DNA of 64,000 nt, from positions 1 to 64,000 of the forward strand of contig JBAPTR010000003.1 in the NCBI GenBank assembly GCA_049282265.1, written 5' to 3'. This stretch comes from CAYUCJ01 sp049282265 (GTDB lineage Bacteria; Desulfobacterota; DSM-4660; Desulfatiglandales; Desulfatiglandaceae). The notes under the pieces were generated by a model. It was not told the origin of the DNA. It saw only the letters and a list, made by a program, of their open reading frames with translations, and made no database searches. This document shows positions 16,871 through 25,597 of the stretch, in pieces (the stretch's first letter is position 1; the number at the start of each line of letters is the position of its first letter). The translations under genes were made by a program, and so were the position numbers.

Positions 16871-16917
16871 CACATTCGCTTTTTATGAAGCCATCATCAT
16901 TTTGTCATGAGGTCCTT

Positions 16918-17493
16918 ATGGTTCCATCGATCAAAACCTGTTTCCGGCTCATGGCCGAATATGAGATGCTCGACAACATCAGGGAGCACTCCATCGTTGT
17001 GGCGAAAATCGCGGCCCTGCTTGCCCGGGGACTCCAGAAGGCGGGTGAGTCCGTTGAACTGAAAAAAGTCATCGCCGCTGCGCTCATGCACGACATCGCC
17101 AAGACGTCCTGCCTGAAAAACGGCAAGGATCATGCCGAGGAAGGCAGAAAAATATGCCTCCAGAACAACCTGGAGGAAATCGCACCCATTGTCGCCGAGC
17201 ATGTGATCCTCAAGACCTATCTGATAGATGGGCGTTTCTCGGAGAAGGAGATCGTCTATTATGCCGACAAACGCGTGAATCATCACTCGGTGGTGAGCCT
17301 GGAAGAACGCCTGAGGTATATCATTGAACGTTATGGCGGAAAAGGAAACGGGCGTCGAGAGGCGATAGAAAGAAATTTCGCGCTTTGCAAGAAGATCGAA
17401 GCTGCCCTCTTTCGATTGCTCCCGTTTTCGCCGGAGGAGTTGTCCCGGGAGGTGGAATATCGCCTTCATGACTTACTCCCCGGCCGGCAGTAG
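16918..17493 (+). CDS. HD-domain phosphohydrolase family protein
   Basis: This 191-residue HD-domain protein has the metal-binding set spread over MLDNIREHSIVVAKIA (H), AAALMHDIAKTSCL (HD), and DHAEEGRKIC and EIAPIVAEHVI (further H). HD proteins of this compact type hydrolyse phosphomonoesters or nucleotides. A KRVNHHSVVSLEERLRYI helix follows and resembles that in HDIG phosphohydrolases near tRNA-processing enzymes. The start at ATG 16918 has GAGGT 5 bases upstream; an in-frame ATG at 16885 lacks one. The substrate is unknown. It is followed by an MCE-type lipoprotein gene on the same strand. Confidence 0.75.
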   Translation: MVPSIKTCFRLMAEYEMLDNIREHSIVVAKIAALLARGLQKAGESVELKKVIAAALMHDIAKTSCLKNGKDHAEEGRKICLQNNLEEIAPIVAEHVILKTYLIDGRFSEKEIVYYADKRVNHHSVVSLEERLRYIIERYGGKGNGRREAIERNFALCKKIEAALFRLLPFSPEELSREVEYRLHDLLPGRQ

Positions 17494-17535
17494 TCGTCAA
17501 GAAAGGATTTTTTTTGAACTGAAATGGAGGATATT

Positions 17536-18216
17536 ATGGCCAGGCATAGGACAATGACACTTATTTTGGGATGCCTATTCCTCTTTCTTGGCTGTCAGGA
17601 CAGGGGACTGAACCTCAAGATCCGTTTTCAGGAAATAAACGGCCTCAAGGCTGCAGATCATGTGATATTTGAGGGAAACCGGATTGGGGAAGTGACGGGT
17701 GTCTCCTATACCAAGGAAGGGGTCTACCTGGTGACTGTGCTGATTGCTGAAACATTCGCCAATGCTGCCAACAGTCATTCGCGCTTTACGATTGGCAGGG
17801 ACCCGGTGGACAGGGCAAAAAGGGCGGTGGAAGTGGTAAATATCGAAAAGGGAGGGCAGCCGCTCGAAGACGGCTCGGTTGTAGAAGGCACTTCGAAGGC
17901 AACGGTTTTGTTGAATGACGTTTGGGGAGATTTCAAGGACAAACTGAATAAATTTGGGGATACCCTTGAAGAACTGGCCGGACCTCTCCGCGACATACCC
18001 GAATCGGAAGAGGTCAGAAAACTCGAAAGACAGATGAAGGGCCTGATGGAGGACTTGAAACGGAAAGGAGGCAAGGTCCGGGAGAAGTTCGACAAGGAGA
18101 TCCTGCCTGAGTTGCAGAAAAAGATTGAAGAATTGAGAGATCGTCTCAGAAAGTTCGGGCGGGAGAAGGAACTGGACCCCCTCGAGGAAGACATGCGTAA
18201 ACTCAGGAAAATCTGA
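17536..18216 (+). CDS. MCE/MlaD-domain lipoprotein
   Basis: This 226-residue probable lipoprotein starts at ATG 17536 behind GGAGG (an ATG at 17524 precedes that site and is not used). Residues 1-20 form a signal ending in FLFLGC, with C20 as lipid anchor. Residues about 25-115 are an MCE/MlaD beta-barrel domain (IRFQEINGLKAADHVIFEG, GEVTGVSYTKEGVYLV). The rest is a charged helical coiled coil (about 140-226). MCE proteins carry lipids between membranes. Unlike Mla systems there is no MlaE/MlaF here, so it is a stand-alone member and its cargo is unknown. Confidence 0.8.
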   Translation: MARHRTMTLILGCLFLFLGCQDRGLNLKIRFQEINGLKAADHVIFEGNRIGEVTGVSYTKEGVYLVTVLIAETFANAANSHSRFTIGRDPVDRAKRAVEVVNIEKGGQPLEDGSVVEGTSKATVLLNDVWGDFKDKLNKFGDTLEELAGPLRDIPESEEVRKLERQMKGLMEDLKRKGGKVREKFDKEILPELQKKIEELRDRLRKFGREKELDPLEEDMRKLRKI

Positions 18217-18233
18217 AGAGGGAATGGATAAAA

Positions 18234-18434
18234 ATGTCTATCCGCTTGATTGCAAAAGGCCTGTATCGACTGGAAAAAGAAGTGGAACGACTGGAAAAAC
18301 TTCTTGAGGAAGGTCCACGGGAAAAGCGATCGGTTCTGAAAGAAGAACTTCGAAAAATGACTGCCGAGAGGAACCGCATGCGACATATACTTGAGGGCAG
18401 CAAAGAGGAACCCCCTTGCCGAAAACCTCTGTAA
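18234..18434 (+). CDS. Small coiled-coil protein of unknown function
   Basis: This 66-residue protein is almost entirely a charged helix (YRLEKEVERLEKLLEEGPREK, then VLKEELRKMTAERNRMRHIL). It follows the MCE lipoprotein by 17 bp on the same strand and overlaps an alternative dsbD start by one base (18434), which supports a real gene in a run. The ribosome-binding site is weak. The helix pattern resembles the tail of the upstream MCE protein, so the two might interact (inference). I do not recognise the family. Confidence 0.5.
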   Translation: MSIRLIAKGLYRLEKEVERLEKLLEEGPREKRSVLKEELRKMTAERNRMRHILEGSKEEPPCRKPL

Positions 18435-18505
18435 TGAACGGAAGGGCCGATGGATCCGTGCCGGAGACCGGGCTGACGCGTTTACATGAAAAAAAGACCT
18501 TCGCG

Positions 18506-20260
18506 ATGAAAGTGACCAGGTCCATCCTTTTCGCCTTCATCATCATGGCGCTATGCGCGCCGACTGCCTGGGGAACCACCGCAACAGTGGCCGTAGTACA
18601 ATCGCGCGACGGTTACCCGGCCGGCGGTTCCTATCCCATCCTTTTTCGTATACGGATCTCGGATCCATGGGCCATCCATGAAACGGGGAAGAGCGTCGGG
18701 GGTCTGATCCCCACGGTGCTGTCCTTCAAACAAGTCCCCGGAGTTCAAGTTGTCCGCATCCGGTTTCCCGAATCACAGGAAAAACAATTTTCTTTCAGCA
18801 AGGAAACCATCAAGGTCTATGCCGGTTCTTTCCTGGTGAGTGCGGTCCTGAAAGTCGGGAAAGAGGCTTCTGAAGGTGAGAGAAAGATAATGGGAAGCCT
18901 CTCCTACCAGGCCTGCTCGGATGTGGCCTGCCTGCCCCCCGAGACGGTTCCCATATCCTTCCCGGTGAATATTACCGCAACCGAGGCCCAAACAAAACGC
19001 ATCAACGACCCCCTTTTTTCGGAAGGGAAACCTCAGCAGGGGCCCGGCGATTTCCCGGGAGGCTGGAAACCGGGGGCGGGGCTCTGGTTGACCCTGCTCG
19101 GCATTTTTCTCGGAGGCATGGCCCTCAACCTCACCCCCTGTGTCTACCCCCTCATCCCCATAACCGTTTCCTATTTCGGCGGCAGGAGCGGAGAGAAGGG
19201 AGGCAGGCCTGTACTCCACGGCATTCTCTACATGCTGGGGCTGGCCGCCACCAATGCCTCCTTGGGGGCAGCAGCCGCGCTGAGCGGGGGAATGCTGGGT
19301 TCCGTGCTCCAGAACCCCCTGGTCCTGATGCTTGTGGCGGTGATCCTGGTCGGTCTGGCCACCAGCTTTTTCGGGCTTTGGGAGATCAGGATTCCGTCCG
19401 GTCTCATGAAGATGTCCAGCCGGAGTTTTGGTGGCTATTTCGGGACCTTTTTCATGGGCCTGACTTTGGGAATCGTCGCCGCACCCTGCCTGGGGCCGTT
19501 CCTTCTGGGCCTCCTCACATTTGTGGGCCAACTGGGCAATCCTGTTCTGGGCATTCTGTATTTTTTCGTCCTGAGTCTGGGCCTTGGTCTTCCCCTTGCG
19601 GTCCTGGGTGTTTTTTCGAGCAGCCTGGAGAGACTTCCGCTCTCCGGGGAGTGGATGGTCTGGATTCGCAAGTGTTTCGGCTGGATCCTGATCGGTATGG
19701 CGGGGTACGTGGTCCTTCCCCTGCTTCACCAGCCCGTTGTGAAATCCGCCGTTGCAGGGGCCGTTATGTTGGGAGCAGGTCTGCACCTGGGGTGGGTAGA
19801 GAAAAGCCGGAGTGCATGGCGCGGGTTTGGTTTTGTGAAAAGGGGCGTGGGGCTCCTCCTGCTTACGGCTGCTGCCATCCTCTTCCTCGCAGCCCCCCAA
19901 ATCAGGACCGGCATCAAATGGGTCCCTTACGACGCTTCCCTCTTGAAGCAGGCTGCAAGCCGGGGGAGGCCGGTGCTCCTGGATTTCTACGCCGATTGGT
20001 GCAGTCCGTGCAGGGCAATGGACAAGGAGGTCTTTTCAGACAGCGAGGTCGTGAACTTGAGCAGGAGCTTCCTGAACATGCGGATGGATCTCACCACGCG
20101 GCAGCCGGCACAGGAGAAAATCCTGAGAAAATATGGTGTCAGGGGAGTCCCAACAACGATTTTCATCAACCGGGAAGGTCTTGAAGAGCGAGACCTGAGG
20201 ATTGAACAGTATACCGGGAAAGACGAAGTGCTCTTGAGGATGCGAAAACTGTTGAGGTAG
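18506..20260 (+). CDS. dsbD: Thiol:disulfide interchange protein DsbD
   Basis: This 584-residue electron carrier brings reducing power from cytoplasmic thioredoxin to periplasmic thiol proteins. Start ATG 18506 gives a clean signal peptide (VTRSILFAFIIMALCAPTAWG); longer in-frame starts (18416, 18434) would bury it. The N-terminal periplasmic domain keeps its Cys pair (QACSDVACLPP). Eight or so membrane segments carry the conserved cysteines in LTPCVYPLIPITVSYFGG and IVAAPCLGPFLLG. The C-terminal thioredoxin domain has FYADWCSPCRAMD and GVPTTIF. The layout and length match E. coli DsbD. Confidence 0.95.
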   Translation: MKVTRSILFAFIIMALCAPTAWGTTATVAVVQSRDGYPAGGSYPILFRIRISDPWAIHETGKSVGGLIPTVLSFKQVPGVQVVRIRFPESQEKQFSFSKETIKVYAGSFLVSAVLKVGKEASEGERKIMGSLSYQACSDVACLPPETVPISFPVNITATEAQTKRINDPLFSEGKPQQGPGDFPGGWKPGAGLWLTLLGIFLGGMALNLTPCVYPLIPITVSYFGGRSGEKGGRPVLHGILYMLGLAATNASLGAAAALSGGMLGSVLQNPLVLMLVAVILVGLATSFFGLWEIRIPSGLMKMSSRSFGGYFGTFFMGLTLGIVAAPCLGPFLLGLLTFVGQLGNPVLGILYFFVLSLGLGLPLAVLGVFSSSLERLPLSGEWMVWIRKCFGWILIGMAGYVVLPLLHQPVVKSAVAGAVMLGAGLHLGWVEKSRSAWRGFGFVKRGVGLLLLTAAAILFLAAPQIRTGIKWVPYDASLLKQAASRGRPVLLDFYADWCSPCRAMDKEVFSDSEVVNLSRSFLNMRMDLTTRQPAQEKILRKYGVRGVPTTIFINREGLEERDLRIEQYTGKDEVLLRMRKLLR

Positions 20261-20286
20261 TCGTTTGTTGTATGAAGCGGCGGATT

Positions 20287-20505
20287 CTATTTCATGCGGT
20301 AAGTGATCAGGCCATGCGAAGGATCATAGGGGGAGACACTGACCTGGACGCGATCGCCCACCATGACCTTGATTCGATACTTTTTCATCCGCCCGGAAAG
20401 ACGTCCCCGGACGGTCACATCGTTGTCACATGCGATTTCCATTATGCCACCACCCAGAACCCTGGTGATCTTGCCTTCTAACTGGATTAGATCTTCTCTG
20501 CTCAA
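20287..20505 (-). CDS. infA: Translation initiation factor IF-1
   Basis: This S1/OB-fold protein binds the ribosomal A site during initiation: SREDLIQLEGKITRVLGGG, DVTVRGRLSGRMKKYRIKVMVGDRVQVSVSPYD, ending in GLITYRMK. The frame is open from GTG 20541, but starting at TTG 20505 gives exactly 72 residues, the standard IF-1 size, and puts the family's (A)KED-type start at the N-terminus. GAGG lies 11 bases before this TTG. It is a solitary infA, convergent with dsbD and not in a ribosomal-protein operon, as is usual in many Proteobacteria. Confidence 0.9.
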   Translation of the reverse strand: MSREDLIQLEGKITRVLGGGIMEIACDNDVTVRGRLSGRMKKYRIKVMVGDRVQVSVSPYDPSHGLITYRMK

Positions 20506-20537
20506 AACGCTCTTATCCTCGAATAGTTTTATAAAAT

Positions 20538-20555
20538 ACACCTGCTTGCAGGTGT
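20538..20555. promoter_or_regulatory. Palindrome upstream of infA
   Basis: A perfect 8-bp stem with a 2-base centre (ACACCTGC-TT-GCAGGTGT) lies about 33 bp upstream of the chosen infA start. It could be a protein-binding site or leader hairpin. Nothing else supports a specific role. Confidence 0.35.
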
Positions 20556-20699
20556 GGGCCAGGCCTGTCTATACCCCATTTGAATTCTATTAGTCAAGAA
20601 AATCCTCAGAAAGACTGCTGATTCTTGAAAGAGGTCCGCAAAGACATCCCTGTGCCGCGACGACCAGAGGTCCCTATTAGCAGTTTTGGTGAGGAAAAG

Positions 20700-21479
20700 T
20701 CAGTTGGGGTCGGCCAGGACGAATTCCCTTACAGCCTGATTAAAGGCCCTGAAGTTCTCTATCATGACCATGTGGCCGGCGGAGGGCACCAGAACGAGTC
20801 GGCTCCCGGCAATGGAGCGGTTCAGTCCCTCCGACAAGGCCGGAGGGGTCAGCCTGTCCTCTTCTCCACAGATGATCAGACAAGGCAGGCGGACGTTGGA
20901 GATATCCTTTCTCCGGTCGAAACGATCACACGCTAGAAAGTCGTCGTGTACGACTGTGGCCCCCGATTGCTTCATCAACCCGGCCCCTTCCCTGAGCAGG
21001 ATGGGATCGGCATCAGGGGCATAGGCGTACTTGATAATATTATCCACGGTTCCTTCGAACCGGGTTTTCATGTCCTCCAGGAAGGACGGCGCCACCGGCA
21101 GGTGCGGTCCCGTGGCTGCCAGGATAATACCGCCGAGGCGTTCGGGAAACTGGAGGGCCGCCTTCTGTACAATGGCCCCTCCCAGGGAATGGCCCATGAG
21201 GAACGGGGCCTTCAGATCAAGGCGGGCCAAGAGACCTTCCAGCCAGCCTGTGTAATCATCGATGCTGTCTTTTCCGGGACCGGGGGTTTCCCCGTGCCCA
21301 GGCAGATCAATGGCCAGCATGTTGATTTCGCTCTCCAGGACACGCAACTGGTTTTGCCAGATCCGGGAACGGCCGCCGGCCCCGTGGATCATAAGCAGAG
21401 TGGGGAGGCCTTCCCGGTAACCACTCGGGCCTTCCATGAAGCCGACCTTCATGCTTTTCAGGATTTCAGCAAGAGACAT
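20700..21479 (-). CDS. Alpha/beta hydrolase
   Basis: This 259-residue serine hydrolase shows LLMIHGAGGRSRIW (oxyanion HG), AIDLPGHGETPG, the nucleophile elbow MGHSLGGAI, an acid after CLIICGEEDRLTPP and the histidine in VPSAGHMVMIENF. The start at ATG 21479 is 4 bp after the fabH stop; a longer frame to 21545 overlaps fabH. It ends the pps-fabH-hydrolase run on this strand. Such enzymes split esters, thioesters or C-C bonds. Linkage to FabH hints at acyl substrates, but that is only context. Confidence 0.88.
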   Translation of the reverse strand: MSLAEILKSMKVGFMEGPSGYREGLPTLLMIHGAGGRSRIWQNQLRVLESEINMLAIDLPGHGETPGPGKDSIDDYTGWLEGLLARLDLKAPFLMGHSLGGAIVQKAALQFPERLGGIILAATGPHLPVAPSFLEDMKTRFEGTVDNIIKYAYAPDADPILLREGAGLMKQSGATVVHDDFLACDRFDRRKDISNVRLPCLIICGEEDRLTPPALSEGLNRSIAGSRLVLVPSAGHMVMIENFRAFNQAVREFVLADPN

Positions 21480-21483
21480 AAAT

Positions 21484-22470
21484 TCACCATCGGATGAGGG
21501 CACTCCCCCAGGTGAGGCCTCCCCCGAAAACGGGCATGCAGACAAGCTGCCCCTCTTTTATGCTCCCGTCTCTCACGGCCTCGTCCAGCGCTATTGCACA
21601 GGAAGCAGAGGAGATATTGCCATACTTGTTCAACGTAACGTAGAACTGCTCCATGGGAACCTTGAGGGTCTTGGCAATGGATTGAAACATCCGCAGGTTG
21701 GCCTGGTGCGGAATAAACCAGTCGATTTCCTCGACGGCCACATGGTTGAATTCGGCCGCTTCCCTTATGGAATCCATGAAGTGCCTGACGGCCACCCTGA
21801 AGCTGACATTGGCCCCGATCATATCCAGTGTGTGAAGCCCCTTATCCACGCTCTCATGGCTGATGGGCGTGGTCTGGGAGCCGCCGCCCGGAAGCAGGAG
21901 ACCCTGCCCATTGGCACCGTCCGTGTGGATATGCGTTGAAAGGACCTTGTGCCCTTCTTCACGGGAGACAAGGGCGGCCCCGGCCCCGTCTCCCCACAGG
22001 ACACAGGTGGTCCGGTCTTTCCAGTTCAAGGTCCTCGTCATGACCTCGGATGCCGCCACCAGGACACGGTTGGCAGCGCCTGTCTTGAGGTATTGTTCCG
22101 CCACGTTAAGGCCGAAAATAAAGCCCGAACAGGCGGCGGTCACATCAAAAGTGACGGCCTGGGGCGCGTCCAGTTTGGCCTGGAGCCAGTTGGCCCCCGA
22201 TGGGCAGCACGTGTCAGGCGTAATCGTGGCGAGGATAATCAGATCCACATCCTTCGGCGATAACCCGGCCATGTCAAGGGCCCTCCTGGAGGCCTCGAAG
22301 GCCAGGTCGGAGGTGCAGACGGCCGGTTCCGCCACCCTCCTTTCACGGATTCCGGTTCGCTGGACAATCCACTCATCAGTGGTATCCAGTCCCATCTTTT
22401 CCAGGTCGAAATTGGTCAAAATCCGCGGGGGGACATAGGATCCCGTTCCCAGAATGCGCATTGAATCCAT
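21484..22470 (-). CDS. fabH: Beta-ketoacyl-ACP synthase III
   Basis: This 328-residue condensing enzyme starts fatty-acid synthesis from acyl-CoA and malonyl-ACP. The Cys-His-Asn triad is intact: TAACSGFIFGL (C about 112), IPHQANLRMF (H about 255) and NKYGNISSAS (N about 282). DEWIVQRTGIRERR near the N-terminus and GGGLTWGSALIRW at the C-terminus are typical. Only 3 bp separate it from the PEP synthase stop, and its ribosome-binding site lies inside the end of that gene, so the two are co-transcribed. Confidence 0.95.
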   Translation of the reverse strand: MDSMRILGTGSYVPPRILTNFDLEKMGLDTTDEWIVQRTGIRERRVAEPAVCTSDLAFEASRRALDMAGLSPKDVDLIILATITPDTCCPSGANWLQAKLDAPQAVTFDVTAACSGFIFGLNVAEQYLKTGAANRVLVAASEVMTRTLNWKDRTTCVLWGDGAGAALVSREEGHKVLSTHIHTDGANGQGLLLPGGGSQTTPISHESVDKGLHTLDMIGANVSFRVAVRHFMDSIREAAEFNHVAVEEIDWFIPHQANLRMFQSIAKTLKVPMEQFYVTLNKYGNISSASCAIALDEAVRDGSIKEGQLVCMPVFGGGLTWGSALIRW

Positions 22471-22473
22471 TGG

Positions 22474-24954
22474 TTATTTCTTCTCCGCTATAATGCCCAG
22501 TTCTTTTTCTTTTTCCGCAACGGCCAGTTTGGTCTTGATAACGGTATCCGGGATGAGGCTCATGGAATCGATACCGCACTCCACAAGGAATTCTGCAAAA
22601 TCGGGAAAATCACTGGGGGCCTGGCCGCAGATGCCTATTTTCCGCCCCTTTTTCTTGGCCACATCGATCACCTGTTTCACCAGCCTCTTTACGGCATCAT
22701 TTCTCTCGTCATAGAGGTGGGAAACCAGGGACGAATCCCTGTCCAGGCCCAGCACCAGCTGGGTGAGATCATTGGATCCGATGGAAAACCCGTCAAAAAT
22801 GTCGGCGAACTGGTCCGCACAGATCACATTGCTGGGAATCTCACACATGACGTACACTTCCAGGCCGTCTTCTCCCTGGGTGAGGCCGAACCGTTTCATG
22901 ATTTCGATGACTTTTCGGCCTTCATCAGGGGTGCGGCAGAAGGGAACCATGACCTTGATGTTGGTCAGGCCCACCTCACTCCGGGCCTTGTGAAGGGCCA
23001 GGCATTCCAACTCAAATGCGGGCATGAAGGTTTTGTCATAATAACGGGAGGCACCCCGCCAACCGATCATGGGGTTGCTCTCTTTGGGTTCGTAGAGGTA
23101 GCCACCCAGGAGGTTTTCATACTCATTGGTCTTGAAATCCGAGAGTCTCACAATCACGTCGTTGGGATAGAAAGCCGCGGCAATGCGACTGACACCTTCG
23201 GCCAGCTTGTCCACGAAAAAACGCACCTTGTCTTCGTAGACAGAGGTGATCTCCTCGATCTTGTAGACCACACCGGCCACCTGCTGGTCGGTCCGGGCCT
23301 TCTCCTTGAGCTTGTTGTATTCGAGAAGGGCCAGGGGGTGTATCCCTATGTGGGAATTGATGATAAATTCCTCCCTGGCGAGGCCTACCCCGTCGCTGGG
23401 GATCATGCACTGGGAAAAGGCCTTTTCAGGCAAACCCACGTTCATCATGATCTTTGTTCGTGTTTCCGGCAGTTCATCGAGGTTGAAGGTTTCCACTTCG
23501 TACTGCAGGTGCCCCTGGTAGACATGGCCCGTCTCGCCTTCGCAACAGGAGACGGTGATTTCCTGCCCGGTCTGGATGATTTCATCACCATTCCCCGTCC
23601 CGATAACACACGGGATCCCCAGTTCTCTGGAGACTATGGCCGCATGACACGTCCGTCCACCCTTGTTGGTGACGATGGCGGCGGCGATTTTCATGACGGG
23701 CTCCCAGTCGGGGTCTGTCATGGGAGTCACGAGGACTTCGCCTTCCTTGAATTGATCCATTTCCATGGTGGACTGAATCAGGTGGGCAACCCCCTGCCCC
23801 ACTTTGGTACCAACGGCCGTCCCGGTTGCGAGGATTTCTCCTTTTTCCAGGAGCCTGTAACTCTCGTATTTGGTCGCGTCCATTCTCGAATGAATGGTTT
23901 CCGGTCGGGCCTGAACAATGAACAGCTCCCCTGATCCCACATTGACGCCATCCCCGTCCTTGGCCCACTCAATATCCATGGGTTTGAAGTGCCCTGCCTC
24001 CTTGCTGTAGTGTTCTTCGATGAGGCAGGCCCATTCGGCCACCTTGAGGATTTCATCATCATCCATCACGTACCGGTGGCGCTCGGCCAGGGTAGTGGCC
24101 ACGTTCTTTATGGTGGTTTCGTCCTCCAGGGAATAGACCATCTTGATATTGCGGTCTCCCACCTTTCGACTGATAATAGCCCGTTTACCCTGTTTCAGGG
24201 TAGGTTTGAACACGTAATATTCATCCGGGTTGACCACGCCCTGTACCACGTTCTCCCCAAGACCGTAAGCTGCCGTGACAAAAACCACATCCTGAAAGCC
24301 CGTCTCCGTGTCAATGGAAAAGATGACACCGGAATAGGCTGAGTCACTCCTGACCATTTTCTGGACGGCAATGGAGAGGGAGACCTCAAATTGGCCGAAA
24401 CCCTTGTCGTGACGGTAGGAGATGGCTCGGTTGGTGAAGAGGCTGGCAAAGCACTTGCGGCAGGCATCCAGCACACTTCGGCGGCCGCGAATATTGAGGA
24501 AGGTATCCTGTTGACCCGCGAACGATGCATCGGGGAGATCTTCGGCGGTGGCGGACGATCGGATGGCCACATCCAGAATGTCCATCCCCTGTTGTCCGAA
24601 TTCTTCGGCAAGCTTGTCATAGGAACTGTAGATGGCCTGGGTCAGGTCAGGGGGGAACTCGGCCAGCCGGATAATGTCCCTGACCGCACGCCCCTTCATC
24701 GTGAGGTTTTGCATGTCATGGGTGTCCAACCCCTTCAGGACCTTCTTGATCTCGTCTTCTATGCCGGCATACTTGAGAAAATAGCGGTAGGCATAGGCCG
24801 TAATGGCAAACCCGTTGGGCACCTTGATGCCCTGGGTGTGGAGATTCTGGTACATTTCGCCAAGGGAGGCGTTTTTCCCTCCCACCATAGGGACATCATC
24901 GATACCAATTTCGTTGAACCAAAGGATGAACTTCTTTTGATTGTCCACTGCCAT
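22474..24954 (-). CDS. ppsA: Phosphoenolpyruvate synthase
   Basis: This 826-residue enzyme converts pyruvate, ATP and water to PEP, AMP and phosphate for gluconeogenesis. The N-terminal ATP-binding domain shows VGGKNASLGEMY, VAIRSSATAEDLPDASFAGQQDT and GENVVQGVVNPDEYY. The central swivel domain has the phospho-histidine GGRTCHAAIVSRELGIPCVIGT (H about 433). The C-terminal TIM barrel has DGVGLAREEF, KVMVPFCRTPDEG, SIGSNDLTQLVLGLDRDS and GICGQAPSD. Length matches the family. It is first gene of the pps-fabH-hydrolase operon, with a good promoter about 85-110 bp upstream. Confidence 0.96.
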   Translation of the reverse strand: MAVDNQKKFILWFNEIGIDDVPMVGGKNASLGEMYQNLHTQGIKVPNGFAITAYAYRYFLKYAGIEDEIKKVLKGLDTHDMQNLTMKGRAVRDIIRLAEFPPDLTQAIYSSYDKLAEEFGQQGMDILDVAIRSSATAEDLPDASFAGQQDTFLNIRGRRSVLDACRKCFASLFTNRAISYRHDKGFGQFEVSLSIAVQKMVRSDSAYSGVIFSIDTETGFQDVVFVTAAYGLGENVVQGVVNPDEYYVFKPTLKQGKRAIISRKVGDRNIKMVYSLEDETTIKNVATTLAERHRYVMDDDEILKVAEWACLIEEHYSKEAGHFKPMDIEWAKDGDGVNVGSGELFIVQARPETIHSRMDATKYESYRLLEKGEILATGTAVGTKVGQGVAHLIQSTMEMDQFKEGEVLVTPMTDPDWEPVMKIAAAIVTNKGGRTCHAAIVSRELGIPCVIGTGNGDEIIQTGQEITVSCCEGETGHVYQGHLQYEVETFNLDELPETRTKIMMNVGLPEKAFSQCMIPSDGVGLAREEFIINSHIGIHPLALLEYNKLKEKARTDQQVAGVVYKIEEITSVYEDKVRFFVDKLAEGVSRIAAAFYPNDVIVRLSDFKTNEYENLLGGYLYEPKESNPMIGWRGASRYYDKTFMPAFELECLALHKARSEVGLTNIKVMVPFCRTPDEGRKVIEIMKRFGLTQGEDGLEVYVMCEIPSNVICADQFADIFDGFSIGSNDLTQLVLGLDRDSSLVSHLYDERNDAVKRLVKQVIDVAKKKGRKIGICGQAPSDFPDFAEFLVECGIDSMSLIPDTVIKTKLAVAEKEKELGIIAEKK

Positions 24955-25037
24955 CCTCCCATTTTCAGGTTACTCCCTTTCGAGCACACCGGGACCTCGG
25001 GGCAAGGCCTTGATTCCAGAAGGGATATAGACATAAA

Positions 25038-25066
25038 GATTTATCATTTAAGGAATGGGTTGTCAA
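25038..25066 (-). promoter_or_regulatory. Candidate promoter of ppsA
   Basis: On the minus strand TTGACA (25061-25066), 17 bp, TAAATC (25038-25043), upstream of the ppsA start at 24954. The -35 box overlaps that of a promoter facing the other way. Confidence 0.5.
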
Positions 25067-25088
25067 TTGGCAAAATATGGTGTAACTA
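25060..25088 (+). promoter_or_regulatory. Candidate promoter of the DUF1285 gene
   Basis: On the plus strand TTGTCA (25060-25065), 17 bp, TAACTA (25083-25088), 30 bp before the DUF1285 start. It shares its -35 region with the ppsA promoter, so the two cannot be occupied together. Confidence 0.4.
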
Positions 25089-25117
25089 CCGGTCCAAAAG
25101 GAAGGAAACAGTTGCAG

Positions 25118-25597
25118 ATGCAAAAAACAGGGCGTGAAACCTCTCAGGATCAAGACCTACCCCCGTGCCAAATCCATATCGATAAAGAAGGCTACTGGTT
25201 CCACCGGGGAGCTGAGATCATCAACAGGAGCGTTGTCAACCTCTTTTACGCCAATATGGAGATGTCGGCCTCCGGTCGATGTGTGATCGCGTGGAACGGG
25301 GAGAGGTGCTATGTGGAAGTGGAGGACACTCCGTTCGTAGTTAGGAGGGTGGAGGCGGCGGAAAAGGGCTTCAGAATTCATCTGAGCGACGAAACGGTGG
25401 AAATTCTTTCTCCTGAAACCCTGGCCATCGGGAAGGACCACGTGCTCTACTGCAAGGTGAAAAACGGCCGGTTTCCTGCCCGTTTCAACAGACCCGCCTA
25501 TTACCAGATCGCGGAACATATCCAAGGGTCAGGAGAGGTGTATTACCTTCCAGCGGGGGAGAGGAGTTACCTCATCTCCGCTACCCGACCGGAGTGA
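25118..25597 (+). CDS. DUF1285 family protein
   Basis: This 159-residue protein resembles DUF1285: PPCQIHIDKEGYWFHRGAEI, RSVVNLFYANMEMSASGRC, YVEVEDTPFVVRRV, then a C-terminal YLISATRPE. The family has a characteristic beta-rich fold of unknown function, often in Proteobacteria. The start ATG 25118 has AAGGAAGGAAA upstream; in-frame ATG 25055 lies before the promoter and is rejected. Its last 17 bp overlap the end of the convergent PpiD-like gene. Confidence 0.75.
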   Translation: MQKTGRETSQDQDLPPCQIHIDKEGYWFHRGAEIINRSVVNLFYANMEMSASGRCVIAWNGERCYVEVEDTPFVVRRVEAAEKGFRIHLSDETVEILSPETLAIGKDHVLYCKVKNGRFPARFNRPAYYQIAEHIQGSGEVYYLPAGERSYLISATRPE

